From the NCBI RefSeq assembly GCF_030499515.1, contig NZ_JASTWJ010000001.1:2232001-2296000 (forward strand): DNA of 64,000 nucleotides, written 5' to 3'. The notes beneath the pieces are model-generated. The model was not told the DNA's origin and searched no databases. It worked only from the letters and a program-made list of their open reading frames with translations. The translations under genes and the position numbers were made by a program. Shown here piece by piece: positions 8,574 through 17,385 of the stretch. The DNA comes from Streptomyces sp. DT2A-34 (GTDB taxonomy: Bacteria; Actinomycetota; Actinomycetes; Streptomycetales; Streptomycetaceae). Position 1 is the stretch's first letter. The number at the start of each line of letters is the position of its first letter.

Positions 8574-8947
8574 CAGCCCGACCTCCTTGACGAGGCGAGG
8601 CAATCTCCACTGCCGATATATGGTCAACGGTACGCGCAACGGCGACTTGGCCGTGCTCCCCGCCCTGGCCAGAGACCACAGAACAACAGCAGGACCAGTA
8701 CCTATCCCGTGTCTTGGACTACCTGTGGCAATGCCGCGAAAGTGCATCTGACCTGGGCAGATAAGTAACCGTTGGTTCTGGTCGATTCCCATCGCTCTTC
8801 GATGGCTCGTGTCCTGGCTGTGTCCAGCGTCGTCCGTTCTCGGATCAGTGAACGGCGGTGGACGGGAAAACACCGAGACCGTGACACGGCTACTCCAATC
8901 GCGAGAAGATGCCGCAACTTGTCTCACCACACGGAGGACCGGCGCCA
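8574..8947. other. Intergenic region, 374 bp
   Basis: This is a divergent spacer between the small membrane protein and the next plus-strand gene. Composition is less GC-biased than in coding DNA and all reading frames lack coding character. I see nothing definite apart from a GGAGGA ribosome site at its right edge. Confidence 0.4.
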
Positions 8948-9394
8948 GTGGACATGCGGGAAGCAGCCAGGGCACACCTCGCTCAGAGTCTCGCCGACAG
9001 GACTCGGGCACTTGGACATCGCCTTCAGCATGGAGAGACACCCATCGCAAGCAGCGCTGGCGACCTCGTCCTCCAGGAACCTTCACCTCCCCAGGGTTCG
9101 TCAGTCGACGAAGTCAAGGCCCATTTCCCTGCTCCCGACGGGGATTTCGTCCTCACCGATCGGACGTTGTACTACCGCGACCCTCGCGGCAACGTGTACC
9201 TGCTGCCTCTCATGTCGATCACCCACTGGCGTCAGAGACGTTCTGATCACCCGGGCATGGCACCGAGTCTTCAGCGACGGCTCTTGGAGATCGAGGTCAG
9301 CACGTCCGACGGCGCGCGGTACCTCATTGAGTCGGGCAAGATCTTTGCTCGACAGATCCGCAAGACAGGCAAGATCCGCCGTCGCTGGTGGTGA
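8948..9394 (+). CDS. Hypothetical protein, possible bacterial PH-like domain
   Basis: This 148-residue protein starts at a GTG with GGAGGA ten bases upstream. The N-terminal third is helical (REAARAHLAQSLADRTRALG). The C-terminal part alternates short strands: DGDFVLTDRTLYYRDP, GNVYLLPLMSITHW and LLEIEVSTSDGARYLIESG. That is reminiscent of the small PH-like domains found in bacterial membrane-associated proteins. I do not recognise the family with confidence. It ends about 40 bp before the convergent nuclease-like gene. Confidence 0.6.
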   Translation: MDMREAARAHLAQSLADRTRALGHRLQHGETPIASSAGDLVLQEPSPPQGSSVDEVKAHFPAPDGDFVLTDRTLYYRDPRGNVYLLPLMSITHWRQRRSDHPGMAPSLQRRLLEIEVSTSDGARYLIESGKIFARQIRKTGKIRRRWW

Positions 9395-9432
9395 CCGCTG
9401 ACAACCGCCTCCATGGGTGTAGAAGCCTCCCG

Positions 9433-10236
9433 TCAGCCAACCAGGTGCTTCAGGAAGTCGATCACAAACTTCTCGACGTCTTCCTTCTTGGTGGTGTCTC
9501 GCACGTCGATGCGATCAATCTGCTTGACGCCAGCGTTGCGCAGCAGCCGCTCGCGACTGTGATCATCCGAGCGCATCCCTTTGTGGTAAGGGCCGTCCAC
9601 CTCAATGACCCCAGCCCGCCCACGGTAAGTGATCAAGAAGTCGGGTTCGACCGGGACTGACTTGAGGACCTTCATCGCGGGAAGCGGCAGGATCCCAATG
9701 GTGTCGTTGTCCGGCAGAGCCGCCTGCCGCTCCTTCAGCACCCTGTACACCTTCCACTCCCACTCATTGGTGAAGTGAAGGCCGTCTTCGGTCGGGTGCT
9801 GGGGCTCCAGCCGCACGCGGCGGGCCTGATTGGTCGGCTGCTGACCATTGGCGGCCTTGAGGCGCTTCCGCCAGTCCACAGAGACGCGGGGAACTGACGG
9901 GCGGACTTCGATCTCGTCGATGGTCTCGTCATGTGGCATGGTCGCCCGCATGGCACCAGCGATCTTGTCCAGTACTTCCTGGGTGTACTGAGCAAGGAGA
10001 TAGGGCTCCACCATGAGAACGGCTTTGAAGCCCACCTCGTTATCGAACGTGTTCCAGAGAATCAGTTCTGCCAGCTCTGCTTCCGCGGCCAACGCTGCTG
10101 TCTCAAGATCGCCTTGCTCGTGCAGAAGCAAGCCACTCGCCCCAAGCACCTTCTCGCGGTGGAGGCGTTGGCGCTCTTCTTCTGGGAGGTTCGGATTCGC
10201 CAAGATGTCGTCCAGCGAGCGCAGCTCTTCACCCAT
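9433..10236 (-). CDS. Protein with C-terminal PD-(D/E)XK / DUF559-like nuclease domain
   Basis: This 267-residue protein starts at MGEELRSLDDILANPNLP. The N-terminal two thirds are helical and unrecognised. From about residue 160 the sequence fits the Vsr/DUF559 branch of the PD-(D/E)XK nuclease fold: EWEWKVYRVLKERQ as first helix, EPDFLITY with the acidic Asp, VIEVDGPYH with the catalytic E-x-D and His, then RERLLRNAGV and a terminal helix. Such nucleases occur as stand-alone genes in defence islands and mobile DNA. No methylase is adjacent, so it does not look like a standard restriction system. A TTG ten codons upstream is an alternative start; no clear ribosome site helps decide. Confidence 0.78.
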   Translation of the reverse strand: MGEELRSLDDILANPNLPEEERQRLHREKVLGASGLLLHEQGDLETAALAAEAELAELILWNTFDNEVGFKAVLMVEPYLLAQYTQEVLDKIAGAMRATMPHDETIDEIEVRPSVPRVSVDWRKRLKAANGQQPTNQARRVRLEPQHPTEDGLHFTNEWEWKVYRVLKERQAALPDNDTIGILPLPAMKVLKSVPVEPDFLITYRGRAGVIEVDGPYHKGMRSDDHSRERLLRNAGVKQIDRIDVRDTTKKEDVEKFVIDFLKHLVG

Positions 10237-10287
10237 GGGCGAGATTGTCGCACTAACCACTGACAACGGAGAGCGCCCGCAAGGTAG

Positions 10288-10494
10288 TTACGTAGAACCC
10301 GGAGCCTGCATGGCCTCGGCCATCTCCTCGGCCGCGTCCGCGTGGAACGTGCCGCTGTGGGTCACCATCGGACGCACAGAACCCCATACACGCTCGGGGA
10401 GGCCGAGACCGGCCAGGGCCGCCCAGATGGCCTCCGCCGCATCGGATGTGCCCTCGGCTGGATGCCCGCGGAGCGGGGCGCACACTGGAATCAC
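10288..10494 (-). CDS. Small hypothetical protein, possibly shortened
   Basis: This 68-codon frame from a GTG encodes AEAIWAALAGLGLPERVWGS, then VRPMVTHSGTFH and a helix ADAAEEMAEAMQAPG. Third-position GC bias is strong over most of it, which supports real coding. It resembles small streptomycete proteins that have an amphipathic N-terminal helix, a short strand pair and a C-terminal helix. The strand part looks short, so an internal deletion is possible. Function unknown. It is divergent from the next plus-strand gene, with 22 bp between the starts. Confidence 0.45.
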   Translation of the reverse strand: MIPVCAPLRGHPAEGTSDAAEAIWAALAGLGLPERVWGSVRPMVTHSGTFHADAAEEMAEAMQAPGST

Positions 10495-10516
10495 AACCCC
10501 GAAGAAGCTGATCACG

Positions 10517-10708
10517 ATGACTCTGCGCACCATCGCCCATCACCTCGGTCTGCCCGTCCGACGCGACCCGCAGGAGGTCGCAAAGATCATCGAGGGACTC
10601 CGCCCCACCCTGGACGAGCTTCCCGACGACAAGCAGGAACGGCTCGCCGCCGAGTGGACCAAGGTCCTCAGCGAACGCCACTGGCACCGGCCCTACCTCC
10701 GGGACTGA
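10517..10708 (+). CDS. Small hypothetical protein (family with a fragment copy at 26.1 kb)
   Basis: This 63-residue protein, LRTIAHHLGLPVRRDPQEVA through to HWHRPYLRD, is charged and probably helical. The first part could be a short helix-turn-helix-like segment, but this is weak. About 55 bp of this gene recurs with few changes at 26058-26112, which shows that a second family member once lay in the same region. The start ATG has only a weak AGAAG ribosome site. Function unknown. Confidence 0.55.
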   Translation: MTLRTIAHHLGLPVRRDPQEVAKIIEGLRPTLDELPDDKQERLAAEWTKVLSERHWHRPYLRD

Positions 10709-10752
10709 GTACCTTTCGCGCCTGCGGCGATGCCCCCAAACGGCCGCTGAAC

Positions 10753-10824
10753 TGCATCGATGGGTCACCGTTGGCCGCCAGCAGCGTGCATCCATGCACG
10801 AGAACAAGGCGATGCATCCATGCA
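10753..10824. promoter_or_regulatory. Repeated palindrome TGCAT-NN-ATGCA, possible operator
   Basis: TGCATCCATGCA occurs at 10787-10798 and 10813-10824, and a related TGCATCGATG lies at 10753-10762. They precede the small gene at 10895 by about 70-140 bp. The same palindrome core is in the dyad at 8178-8189 beside the hrdB junction. A DNA-binding protein of the element may use these sites; this is inference. Confidence 0.45.
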
Positions 10825-10894
10825 TGAAACCGAGCCGCAACCATGCCCATGCGGGTCACACTGGAGGTACAGCACCCGCGAAGTAGTGATCATC

Positions 10895-11086
10895 ATGACC
10901 AGCGACGAAGAACTCGCGTTCGCAGAGGAGATCGACCCCGACCTGGCACAGATCCTCGCGGAGATCCGCCAGTACTGCGACACCATGCCGCCAGAGGACG
11001 CTCTCGACCTGATCGACAAGTGCAGGATGGTCGTGTCAGTCTGCCGCGACCTGGGGCGGCTGGACAGCGGCGCGGCCGATCGGTGA
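10895..11086 (+). CDS. Small acidic helical protein, unknown
   Basis: This 63-residue protein, TSDEELAFAEEIDPDLAQIL then AEIRQYCDTMPPEDALDLID, is acidic at its N-terminus and probably all helical. In-frame alternative starts exist at GTG 10886 and ATG 10820. The latter would add a short Cys-containing leader. Two copies of a TGCATCCATGCA palindrome lie just upstream and may control it. The IS1182-type element begins only about 10 bp after its stop, so the element has not cut the gene. Function unknown. Confidence 0.55.
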   Translation: MTSDEELAFAEEIDPDLAQILAEIRQYCDTMPPEDALDLIDKCRMVVSVCRDLGRLDSGAADR

Positions 11087-11095
11087 AGCCCGAAG

Positions 11096-11142
11096 CCCCG
11101 GAGAGTGGCTGTGACTGATGCTGACTCTGTCGGGGATCTTGG
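11096..11142. repeat. Left terminal inverted repeat of the IS1182-type element
   Basis: Core ACTGATGCTGACTCTGTCGG begins at 11114 and pairs with the right end at 12927-12955 with one mismatch. An outer CCCCGGAGAG match adds ten bases. Confidence 0.8.
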
Positions 11143-11270
11143 GGATCCCCGGCGGGGCAGCCTGATCAACGGGCATGCTCGGCTCTGTTCAAGGACCGAT
11201 GCAGCTGTCGAGGTGCCCGTTGTCGCTCCACGCCCGTTCTGGCGAGCAAGTCCCTTCTCTGACCGTGCGG

Positions 11271-12916
11271 ATGGCGCGAGCGAGCAACCCGGGCGGTACA
11301 ACGGCGATGTGGGTGAGAGACCGCCTGGGCGGGCTGTGGCGTGACGAAGACTTCGCCGACTGGTACCCGCGCGACGGCCGCCCCGGGCTCTCGCCCGCCC
11401 AGCTGGCCACCGTCCGTGTGCTGCAGTTCCTGCTCGGTCTGTCGGACCGGCAGGCGGCCGAGGCGGTGCGCTGCCGCATCGATTTCAAGTACGCGCTGGC
11501 CATGGAACTGGACGATCCCGGCTTCCACCACAGCGTGCTGGCCGACTTCCGCGAGCGCCTCGCCCAGGACGATCGTGCCGACCGTCTCCTCGACCTCGCG
11601 CTCGCGCGCCTGAAGGAGGCCGGTCTCGTCCGTGAGCGCACCACCCAGCATACGGACTCCACCCACGTCCTGGCCGCGGTGCGCGACCTGACCCGGCTGG
11701 AACTGGTCACCGAGGCCGTCCGCGCCGCGCTGGAAGAGCTGGCCGGCACAGCTCCGCACCTGCTGGCCGGCCTGGCCGACGAGGAGTGGGGGCGCCGCTA
11801 CGGCCGTCCGGTCCGTCTGGGCAAGAACCCCACCCGCCCCAAGACCAGGATCCTTGCCACAGGCGGTGACGCCGTCCGGCTGCTGGAGGCTGTCGGGGAG
11901 CATGGGGCGGATCGCCTGTCCGGTCCCCGGGTCCAGGCCCTGCGGCAGATCATGGTGCAGAACTACTACCGCGACGGGGTCGGCCGCCTGCGCTGGCGCA
12001 CCGCTGAGGACGGCGGGCTGCCGCCCTCGGCCGTCGCAGTCGTCTCGCCCTACGACCCGACGGCCCGCTACGCGCGCCGCGGACACGTCACCCGTTGGAA
12101 AGGGTTCGTCGCACATCTCACCGAGACCTGCGATCCTGACGCCGTTAACGTGATCACGGATGTGGCCACCACCGACGCCACCGGCTATGACGCGAAGGCT
12201 CTGCCCGGCATCCACACCCGGCTGAAGCGCCGCGGGCTGCTGCCCGCCGAGCATCTGGTCGACGGCGGCTACACCTCCCTGGTCCATCTGGAGCAGGCGG
12301 CCCGGGAGCACCAGGTCACGGTCACCGGACCGCTGCCGGTCAACTCCACCCGCCAGCACGCAAGAACGACGGCTTCGGCCGCGACGACTTCCACATCGAC
12401 TTCGACCGCCGGCAGGTGACCTGTCCGCAGGGCGAGACCAGCCGGGGATGGCACGGCCCCTATCCGACCTCCTCACCCACCGCGGCACCTCTGATCGTGG
12501 CACGGTTCACCAAGAGCCAGTGCCGTCCCTGCCCGGTCCGCACCCGCTGCACGACCACCGCCGACAGCGCCCGAACCGTGGGCTTTCCCCCGCGAGAACT
12601 CCGCGATCTGCAACTCCGCGTCCGCGCCGAGCAACAGACATCCGAATGGCAGGCCCGCTATGCGGTCCGCTCCGGAGTGGAAGGCACTATCAGCGAACTC
12701 GCTCACGGACACGGCATGCGCCGTTGTCGCTACCGGGGACAGCAGAAAGCCCACCTACAGCACGTGTTCACAGCCATCGCCGCAAACATCGAGCGCCTCA
12801 GCCGACGGCCGCCGACCGGAGAAGCACCCCCGTCCCGGCCGCCGACCGCCTTCCAGAACTTCCTGGACCAGCACGGGATCCCCCGGCCGAGGTCTTGGCG
12901 GTCCGCCAGAGACTGA
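11271..12916 (+). pseudogene. IS1182-family transposase, frameshifted
   Basis: The first part (to about 12355) encodes [20 protein letters not shown] and runs through the family N-terminal domain into the DDE core, with [16 protein letters not shown] (first Asp) and [10 protein letters not shown] (second Asp). Near 12350-12362, after PVNSTRQ, the frame is lost. It continues one frame over as [18 protein letters not shown] and [11 protein letters not shown], with the catalytic Glu region [20 protein letters not shown], to the stop at 12916. Together they make a normal-length transposase of about 550 residues, so a single deletion inactivated it. GTG at 11265 is an alternative start. Confidence 0.87.
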
Positions 12917-12926
12917 GCAGACGACA

Positions 12927-12973
12927 CCAAGATCCCCGACAGAGTCAACATCAGTGGCTGTGGCTCTCCGGGG
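12927..12973. repeat. Right terminal inverted repeat of the IS1182-type element
   Basis: CCAAGATCCCCGACAGAGTC begins at 12927 and is the complement of the left repeat. The outer CTCTCCGGGG ends at 12973. Confidence 0.8.
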
Positions 12974-13270
12974 CTCCCGCATGGTCACAGCACGCCGAGG
13001 GCCGACAGCACCGTCAGGCAGAGGATCAAGCAGCCGGCGAACGCGGCACCGCCATTCAGGACACCATCCCTTCAGACAACCGGCGAGCCTGGGCCAGCGG
13101 AGAGAGCGGCAAGGGCGCCGTGACTGGTTTTCTCGGGCGCTGTTGAGATCACGTCGCTGGCCGCAGATGATGTTCACAGGGCGTCGGTGACCCGATGCTT
13201 GGTAATCGGTGGCGGCGGAGCGGGGGCGTTGAGTGCTGCGGCGACGTAGCGGCGTGCTGACTGGTGCGTC
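12974..13270. other. Spacer between the IS and the STAND gene
   Basis: This 297-bp stretch directly follows the right IS end. The first 170 bp keep one open frame running out of the IS and ending at about 13146 (RRAWASGESGKGAVTGFLG). It could be the tail of a gene cut by the insertion, but I cannot identify it. The rest should hold the promoter of the STAND-WD40 gene. No clear element is seen. Confidence 0.35.
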
Positions 13271-16200
13271 ATGAGGAACCGTTTGCAGCTGTTGCTTCAG
13301 GTCCTGTTGGTGCTCGTCGCAAGTCTGCTGGGGATTGTCACCAACTACGCCACCAGCGAGAACGATGTGCCGTGGCTCCTGCATGTGCTCCAGCGGGTCG
13401 CGATACCGGCCATCGGACTGCTGATCGTCACCATGGTGGTGGTGCAGGTCGTTGTCTATCGGTTGGAGAACCCGGCGCCTCCGCCGACGGACTGGCCTCG
13501 CGACCGGGTTCCGTATCCCGGGTTGGACGCGTTCGTGGAGGACGAGGCCGCGGTCTTCTTCGGCAGGGAGGCCCAGTCCGAGGATCTGACACGTCGGCTG
13601 CACGAAGTGCAGGACCGGCCCGCGGACAGGTTCCTCGTTCTCGTGGGGGCCTCGGGGAGCGGGAAGTCGTCGCTGGTGCGAGCGGGGGTGATGCCGCGGC
13701 TGCGCGGGCGGCGGTGGTCGATCCTCCCCGCCTTCTCCCCGGGCCCCAACCCCCTGGCGTCCCTGGCCTCCGCGATCTCTGCGGCCGATGGGGAGCGCGA
13801 ACCGGTGAGCGCGGTGTTACGGCGCCTTCGGCAGGATCCCGCCTCACTGCTCGCGGAGTTGTCCCGGCTGCGTGGGGGCAGGTTCCGTCGCATGCTTGTC
13901 GTGGTCGACCAGTTCGAAGAGCTCGTCACTCTCGCCGGCGCACGGGAACGCACCCAGTTCCTCGACGCCCTCCACACCTGCGTGACCCGCGATACGAAGA
14001 TCCGGATACTCGCCACCCTGCGCGTGGACTTCCTGGGACCGCTCCTTGCCACTGGCCACGCCGACCTCTTCCAGCACCCGGTCGCCATCGGCGCGCTCGA
14101 CAGGAGCCAGCTCGCCCAGGTGGTCGAGCGGCCGGGCGCTCTTGTTGGCCTGTCCTTCGCGCCCGGTGTCGTGGAAGCCATCGTCAACGACGCGGGTACG
14201 GACGACGCCCTGCCGCTGCTCGCTTACCTGCTGCAGGAGCTGTACTTCGCTTCCGGCCCCGGCGGGACGGTCACCGAGGAGCTGTACCGCAGCCACGGCG
14301 GCGTGGCCGGCGCCCTCGCCCGGCAGGCCGACCACACCGTGGCAGAGCTTGGCTCTGGGGATGACGGCATCGACTTTGTGCTGCGGGTGCTGCTGCGGTT
14401 CGTCACCGTCCAGGGCCAGGAGGTGGCCCGGCGCCGCGTGCCGCTCGCCGAGCTGATGGCACAAGAACGACGCGTCGTGGACGCCTTTGTCGAGGCACGC
14501 CTGCTGATGTCCGACGTACGCACCGGTCACCAGGAGCCCTACGCCCAGGTCACGCACGAGGCGCTGTTCCGCCAGTGGGCCCCCTTGCGCCAGGAGGTCG
14601 AGGCGCGCGCAGAACAACTGCGCCAACGCGCGGAACTCGAACGGTGGGCGGAGGACTGGGAGCGCTCCGGGCGCGGCGCGGACTACCTGCTCACCGGCGA
14701 GAGGCTGGCCCTTGCCCAGCGCTGGCTGCTCGCGCTGCAGGAGAGCGGGCAGGCCTCGGAGGCGGCCCAGTCGCTCGTCGAGTCCTCGCAACGGCGTGAT
14801 CTCGCGTTCCTGCGCCGCGTTTCGGACAGCATCGGCCAGTACGCGCTCGGCGCCGTGGAACAGCAGCCCGAGCAGTCTCTCCTGCTGACCCTGGCCGCGC
14901 TGGGCGAATGCACGCCGACGCCGACCGCCCGGCGTGGCCTTATGACGGCTCTGGCGTTCAGTCACCTGCGCACCCAGCTCGACGGACACACCGACACCGT
15001 CCGGCACATCGCCTGGTCCCCGGACGGGCTGCTTCTGGCCACCGCGTCCAGAGACGGCACAGCCAGGGTCTTCGACGCCCGGTCGGGCCGCTCGGTGCGG
15101 GTTCTGCCGTCCGAGGGCGTGATGGTCGAGGGCGTGGCCTGGTCGCCGGACTCCGCCCGGATCGCCAGCGTGGGCCGCGACTGCGTCGTACGGATCTGGG
15201 ACGCCGCGTCCGGAGAGCCCCTGCGCGTACTCACCGGCGCCTCCGACATCGGGCGACAGGTTGCCTGGTCACCCGACGGCCGGTGGATAGCCAGCAGCAC
15301 ACGCGACCAGACAGTGCGTGTATGGGACGCCGAGACGGGCGACCTTATCCACGAGCTGCACGGACACCGCGGCGACGTGTGGGGCCTCGCCTGGTCCCCG
15401 GACAGCGCGCGCCTGGCCTCGGCCTCACACGATCAGACCGCCCTCGTGTGGGACCTGGCCACCGGCACCTCGGTGACGACGCTGTCCGGCCACTCCGACT
15501 TCGTCGAAGGAATCGCCTGGTCCCCGGACGGACGCCTCATCGCCACCGGCTCCGGTGACCACACGGTGCGCATCTTCGACGCCGAGAGCGGCGCGCAGCG
15601 GCTCCTGGTCCGCGGCCACACGGACTACGTCTGGAACATCGCCTGGTCGCCCGACGGGCAGATGCTCGCCTCGGCCTCCTCCGACCAGAGCGTACGGATC
15701 GTCGACGCCCACGATGCGAAGGTCATCGCCGTCCTGCGCGGACACTCCGACACGGTGTGGGGTGTGACCTGGTCCCCCGACGGCGGCCGGCTCGCCACCA
15801 GCTCCACCGATGGCACAGGCCGCATGTGGGACCTACGCCCCAGGGGCGCCGAACGCCTGCTCCTCGACGGACACCACGGGCCCGTGAACCAAGCGGCCTG
15901 GTCGCACGACGACACCCACATCGCCACCGCCTCGGACGACGGAACGGTCCGCGTATGGGACGCCACCACAGGCACCTTCTCGAACCATGTCATCGAGCAA
16001 GCAGACCGCGTGTGGAGCGCCGCCTGGTCACCGCGCGACGACCGCCTGGCCATCAGCACCAACGACGGCGTGTTCCGCCTCCTCCTCGACAACCAGGTCA
16101 GTGCCTTCGACCACCGCGGCCCCGTGGTCGAGTCGGTCGCCTGGTCCCCCGACGGCAGCCGCATCGCCACCGGTGACCACGACGGCACCGTGAGGGTCTG

Positions 16201-16813
16201 GTCGGCCCAAGCCGGAGTCGAACTCACATCTCTGGCGGGACACCAGGACTGGGTCAGCCGCATCGCCTGGTCCTCCAGCGGACGCCTTCTGGCCAGCGCC
16301 TCGGACGACCGTACGTGCCGGCTCTGGGACGTTACCGAGTGCCGGCAGCTCACCGTGCTACGCGGGCACGACAACTACGTCGACGACGTCGCCTGGTCGC
16401 CCGACGAGGACCGCGTCGCCACCGCGTCCGGGGACTGGACGGCGGCGGTGTGGGACACCGCCACAGGCCGCCGGATCGAGGTCCTCAATGGCCACGAGGG
16501 GCGCGTCCGCGCCGTCGCCTGGTCTCCGGACGGCCGGCTCATCGCCACCGGCTCCGACGACCGCACGGTGCGCCTCTGGTCGTCCACCACCTTCGAGGAG
16601 GTCGCGATCATCGGCGTGCACCAAGACAAAGTCGCCTCGATCGCCTGGTCCCGGGACAGCACGCGCCTGCTCACCGGCTCCTTCGACGGCACCGCCCGAG
16701 TGTGGGCCGCCGAGCCCGACTTCGACCGCCTTGAAGCGGAAGCACGCGGCCGGGTCTTCCGCGTCCTCAGCGACGACGAGCGACGCCACCACATGCTGCC
16801 GCTGAGCCCGTGA
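13271..16813 (+). CDS. Membrane-anchored nSTAND1 NTPase with 14 WD40 repeats
   Basis: This 1180-residue protein has two membrane helices at about 8-24 and 43-63. The nSTAND1 NTPase domain then opens with PYPGLDAFVEDEAAVFFGRE and has Walker A GASGSGKSS (126-134) and Walker B MLVVVDQFEEL. A helical region follows to about 560. The C-terminal half holds fourteen WD40 repeats, each with an AWSPD-type strand and an ending like TVRVWD, which is enough for two seven-bladed propellers. STAND proteins act as ligand-triggered oligomeric switches. In bacteria many are phage sensors or signalling hubs, with the repeats recognising the trigger and the other end as effector. Here the only N-terminal element is the membrane segment, so membrane action or sensing is inferred. 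No partner gene is coupled to it. Confidence 0.94.
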   Translation: MRNRLQLLLQVLLVLVASLLGIVTNYATSENDVPWLLHVLQRVAIPAIGLLIVTMVVVQVVVYRLENPAPPPTDWPRDRVPYPGLDAFVEDEAAVFFGREAQSEDLTRRLHEVQDRPADRFLVLVGASGSGKSSLVRAGVMPRLRGRRWSILPAFSPGPNPLASLASAISAADGEREPVSAVLRRLRQDPASLLAELSRLRGGRFRRMLVVVDQFEELVTLAGARERTQFLDALHTCVTRDTKIRILATLRVDFLGPLLATGHADLFQHPVAIGALDRSQLAQVVERPGALVGLSFAPGVVEAIVNDAGTDDALPLLAYLLQELYFASGPGGTVTEELYRSHGGVAGALARQADHTVAELGSGDDGIDFVLRVLLRFVTVQGQEVARRRVPLAELMAQERRVVDAFVEARLLMSDVRTGHQEPYAQVTHEALFRQWAPLRQEVEARAEQLRQRAELERWAEDWERSGRGADYLLTGERLALAQRWLLALQESGQASEAAQSLVESSQRRDLAFLRRVSDSIGQYALGAVEQQPEQSLLLTLAALGECTPTPTARRGLMTALAFSHLRTQLDGHTDTVRHIAWSPDGLLLATASRDGTARVFDARSGRSVRVLPSEGVMVEGVAWSPDSARIASVGRDCVVRIWDAASGEPLRVLTGASDIGRQVAWSPDGRWIASSTRDQTVRVWDAETGDLIHELHGHRGDVWGLAWSPDSARLASASHDQTALVWDLATGTSVTTLSGHSDFVEGIAWSPDGRLIATGSGDHTVRIFDAESGAQRLLVRGHTDYVWNIAWSPDGQMLASASSDQSVRIVDAHDAKVIAVLRGHSDTVWGVTWSPDGGRLATSSTDGTGRMWDLRPRGAERLLLDGHHGPVNQAAWSHDDTHIATASDDGTVRVWDATTGTFSNHVIEQADRVWSAAWSPRDDRLAISTNDGVFRLLLDNQVSAFDHRGPVVESVAWSPDGSRIATGDHDGTVRVWSAQAGVELTSLAGHQDWVSRIAWSSSGRLLASASDDRTCRLWDVTECRQLTVLRGHDNYVDDVAWSPDEDRVATASGDWTAAVWDTATGRRIEVLNGHEGRVRAVAWSPDGRLIATGSDDRTVRLWSSTTFEEVAIIGVHQDKVASIAWSRDSTRLLTGSFDGTARVWAAEPDFDRLEAEARGRVFRVLSDDERRHHMLPLSP

Positions 16814-17122
16814 TCACAACTGCAGGTCGACGGTCTCGACCGTGCGGTCCTCGGTGTGCACCAGGTACTCGTCCGGGTCGAGGTTCATCGCCTTGCGCTC
16901 CGGCGAGGCCCAGTAGAGCGCGTTCCGTTCGGCGAACGTCTCCGGGCCGTCATACGCGATGAGCCAGACGAACTGGTTACGCTCCCGGTCCACCCAGGCG
17001 CCACCGATGGCGAAGCCCAACTCCAGGCGCAGCGGCACGATTTCGGCACGCCACCTCTCCACCCACTCATCGAGCATGCCCTCCCGGACGGTGTAGGTGC
17101 GCAGCTGAGTGGTCTTGGCCAT
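16814..17122 (-). CDS. NIPSNAP-family / dimeric alpha-beta barrel protein
   Basis: This 102-residue protein begins AKTTQLRTYTVREGMLDEWV. It continues with VPLRLELGFAIGGAWVDRE, FVWLIAYDGPETFAERNALY and a C-terminal WASPERKAMNL helix. That is the pattern of NIPSNAP/ABM-like ferredoxin-fold domains (a small dimeric barrel). The biochemical role of most such proteins is unknown. The ATG has GGGAGGGA upstream, which is why the longer frame was not used. It converges on the STAND gene with no gap: the two stops are adjacent. Confidence 0.8.
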   Translation of the reverse strand: MAKTTQLRTYTVREGMLDEWVERWRAEIVPLRLELGFAIGGAWVDRERNQFVWLIAYDGPETFAERNALYWASPERKAMNLDPDEYLVHTEDRTVETVDLQL

Positions 17123-17385
17123 ACGAGTCCCTCCCGAGTCGTAGCTCCCGGACCGCAGCGTACGTGTCGCAGAGCGGCCAGAGGTAAGAGCCCGGCGCGG
17201 CAGCAGGCCGCTTGGCGTCGGCATGCGAGGGCGTCCGTGCGGTTTAGGCCCGCGGTGCGTACATACGTGCGCACACGCCCGGCCTCGTGACGAGGGTGGC
17301 AGCCCATCTGGGCTTCGGCAGCCTTCGCGTCGCTTGGCTCGCTCTGCCAGCTAGAAGCTGTCTCGTGAGCTGGCTGAAGCACCTA

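Larger units (their letters stand above)
11096..12973 (+). mobile_element. IS1182-family insertion sequence, about 1.88 kb, inactive
   Basis: The two ends form an inverted repeat. CCCCGGAGAG at 11096-11105 matches the complement of 12964-12973. After an 8-bp unmatched stretch, a further 29 bp (11114-11142 against 12927-12955) matches with one difference. A single transposase frame fills the inside but is broken by a frameshift. I saw no clear target duplication. The insertion lies between two small genes of the accessory region. Confidence 0.85.

Noticed and set aside
9433..10236. A restriction-modification system at the DUF559-like gene
   Set aside because: No methyltransferase or specificity gene lies nearby. 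The only methyltransferase in the window is a distant broken gene of a small-molecule type.
8200..11090. An integrase or excisionase gene near the putative element end
   Set aside because: None of the genes here has tyrosine or serine recombinase motifs. If the element hypothesis holds, the integrase must be beyond the window.
13264..14364. Plus-strand open frame overlapping the STAND gene in another frame
   Set aside because: It is Arg/Gly/Pro-rich with no domain, and the overlapped frame encodes clear nSTAND1 motifs.
14951..16732. Possible DNA-level tandem repeat array
   Set aside because: The periodicity comes from WD40 protein repeats; the DNA copies differ too much to be a satellite or a CRISPR array.
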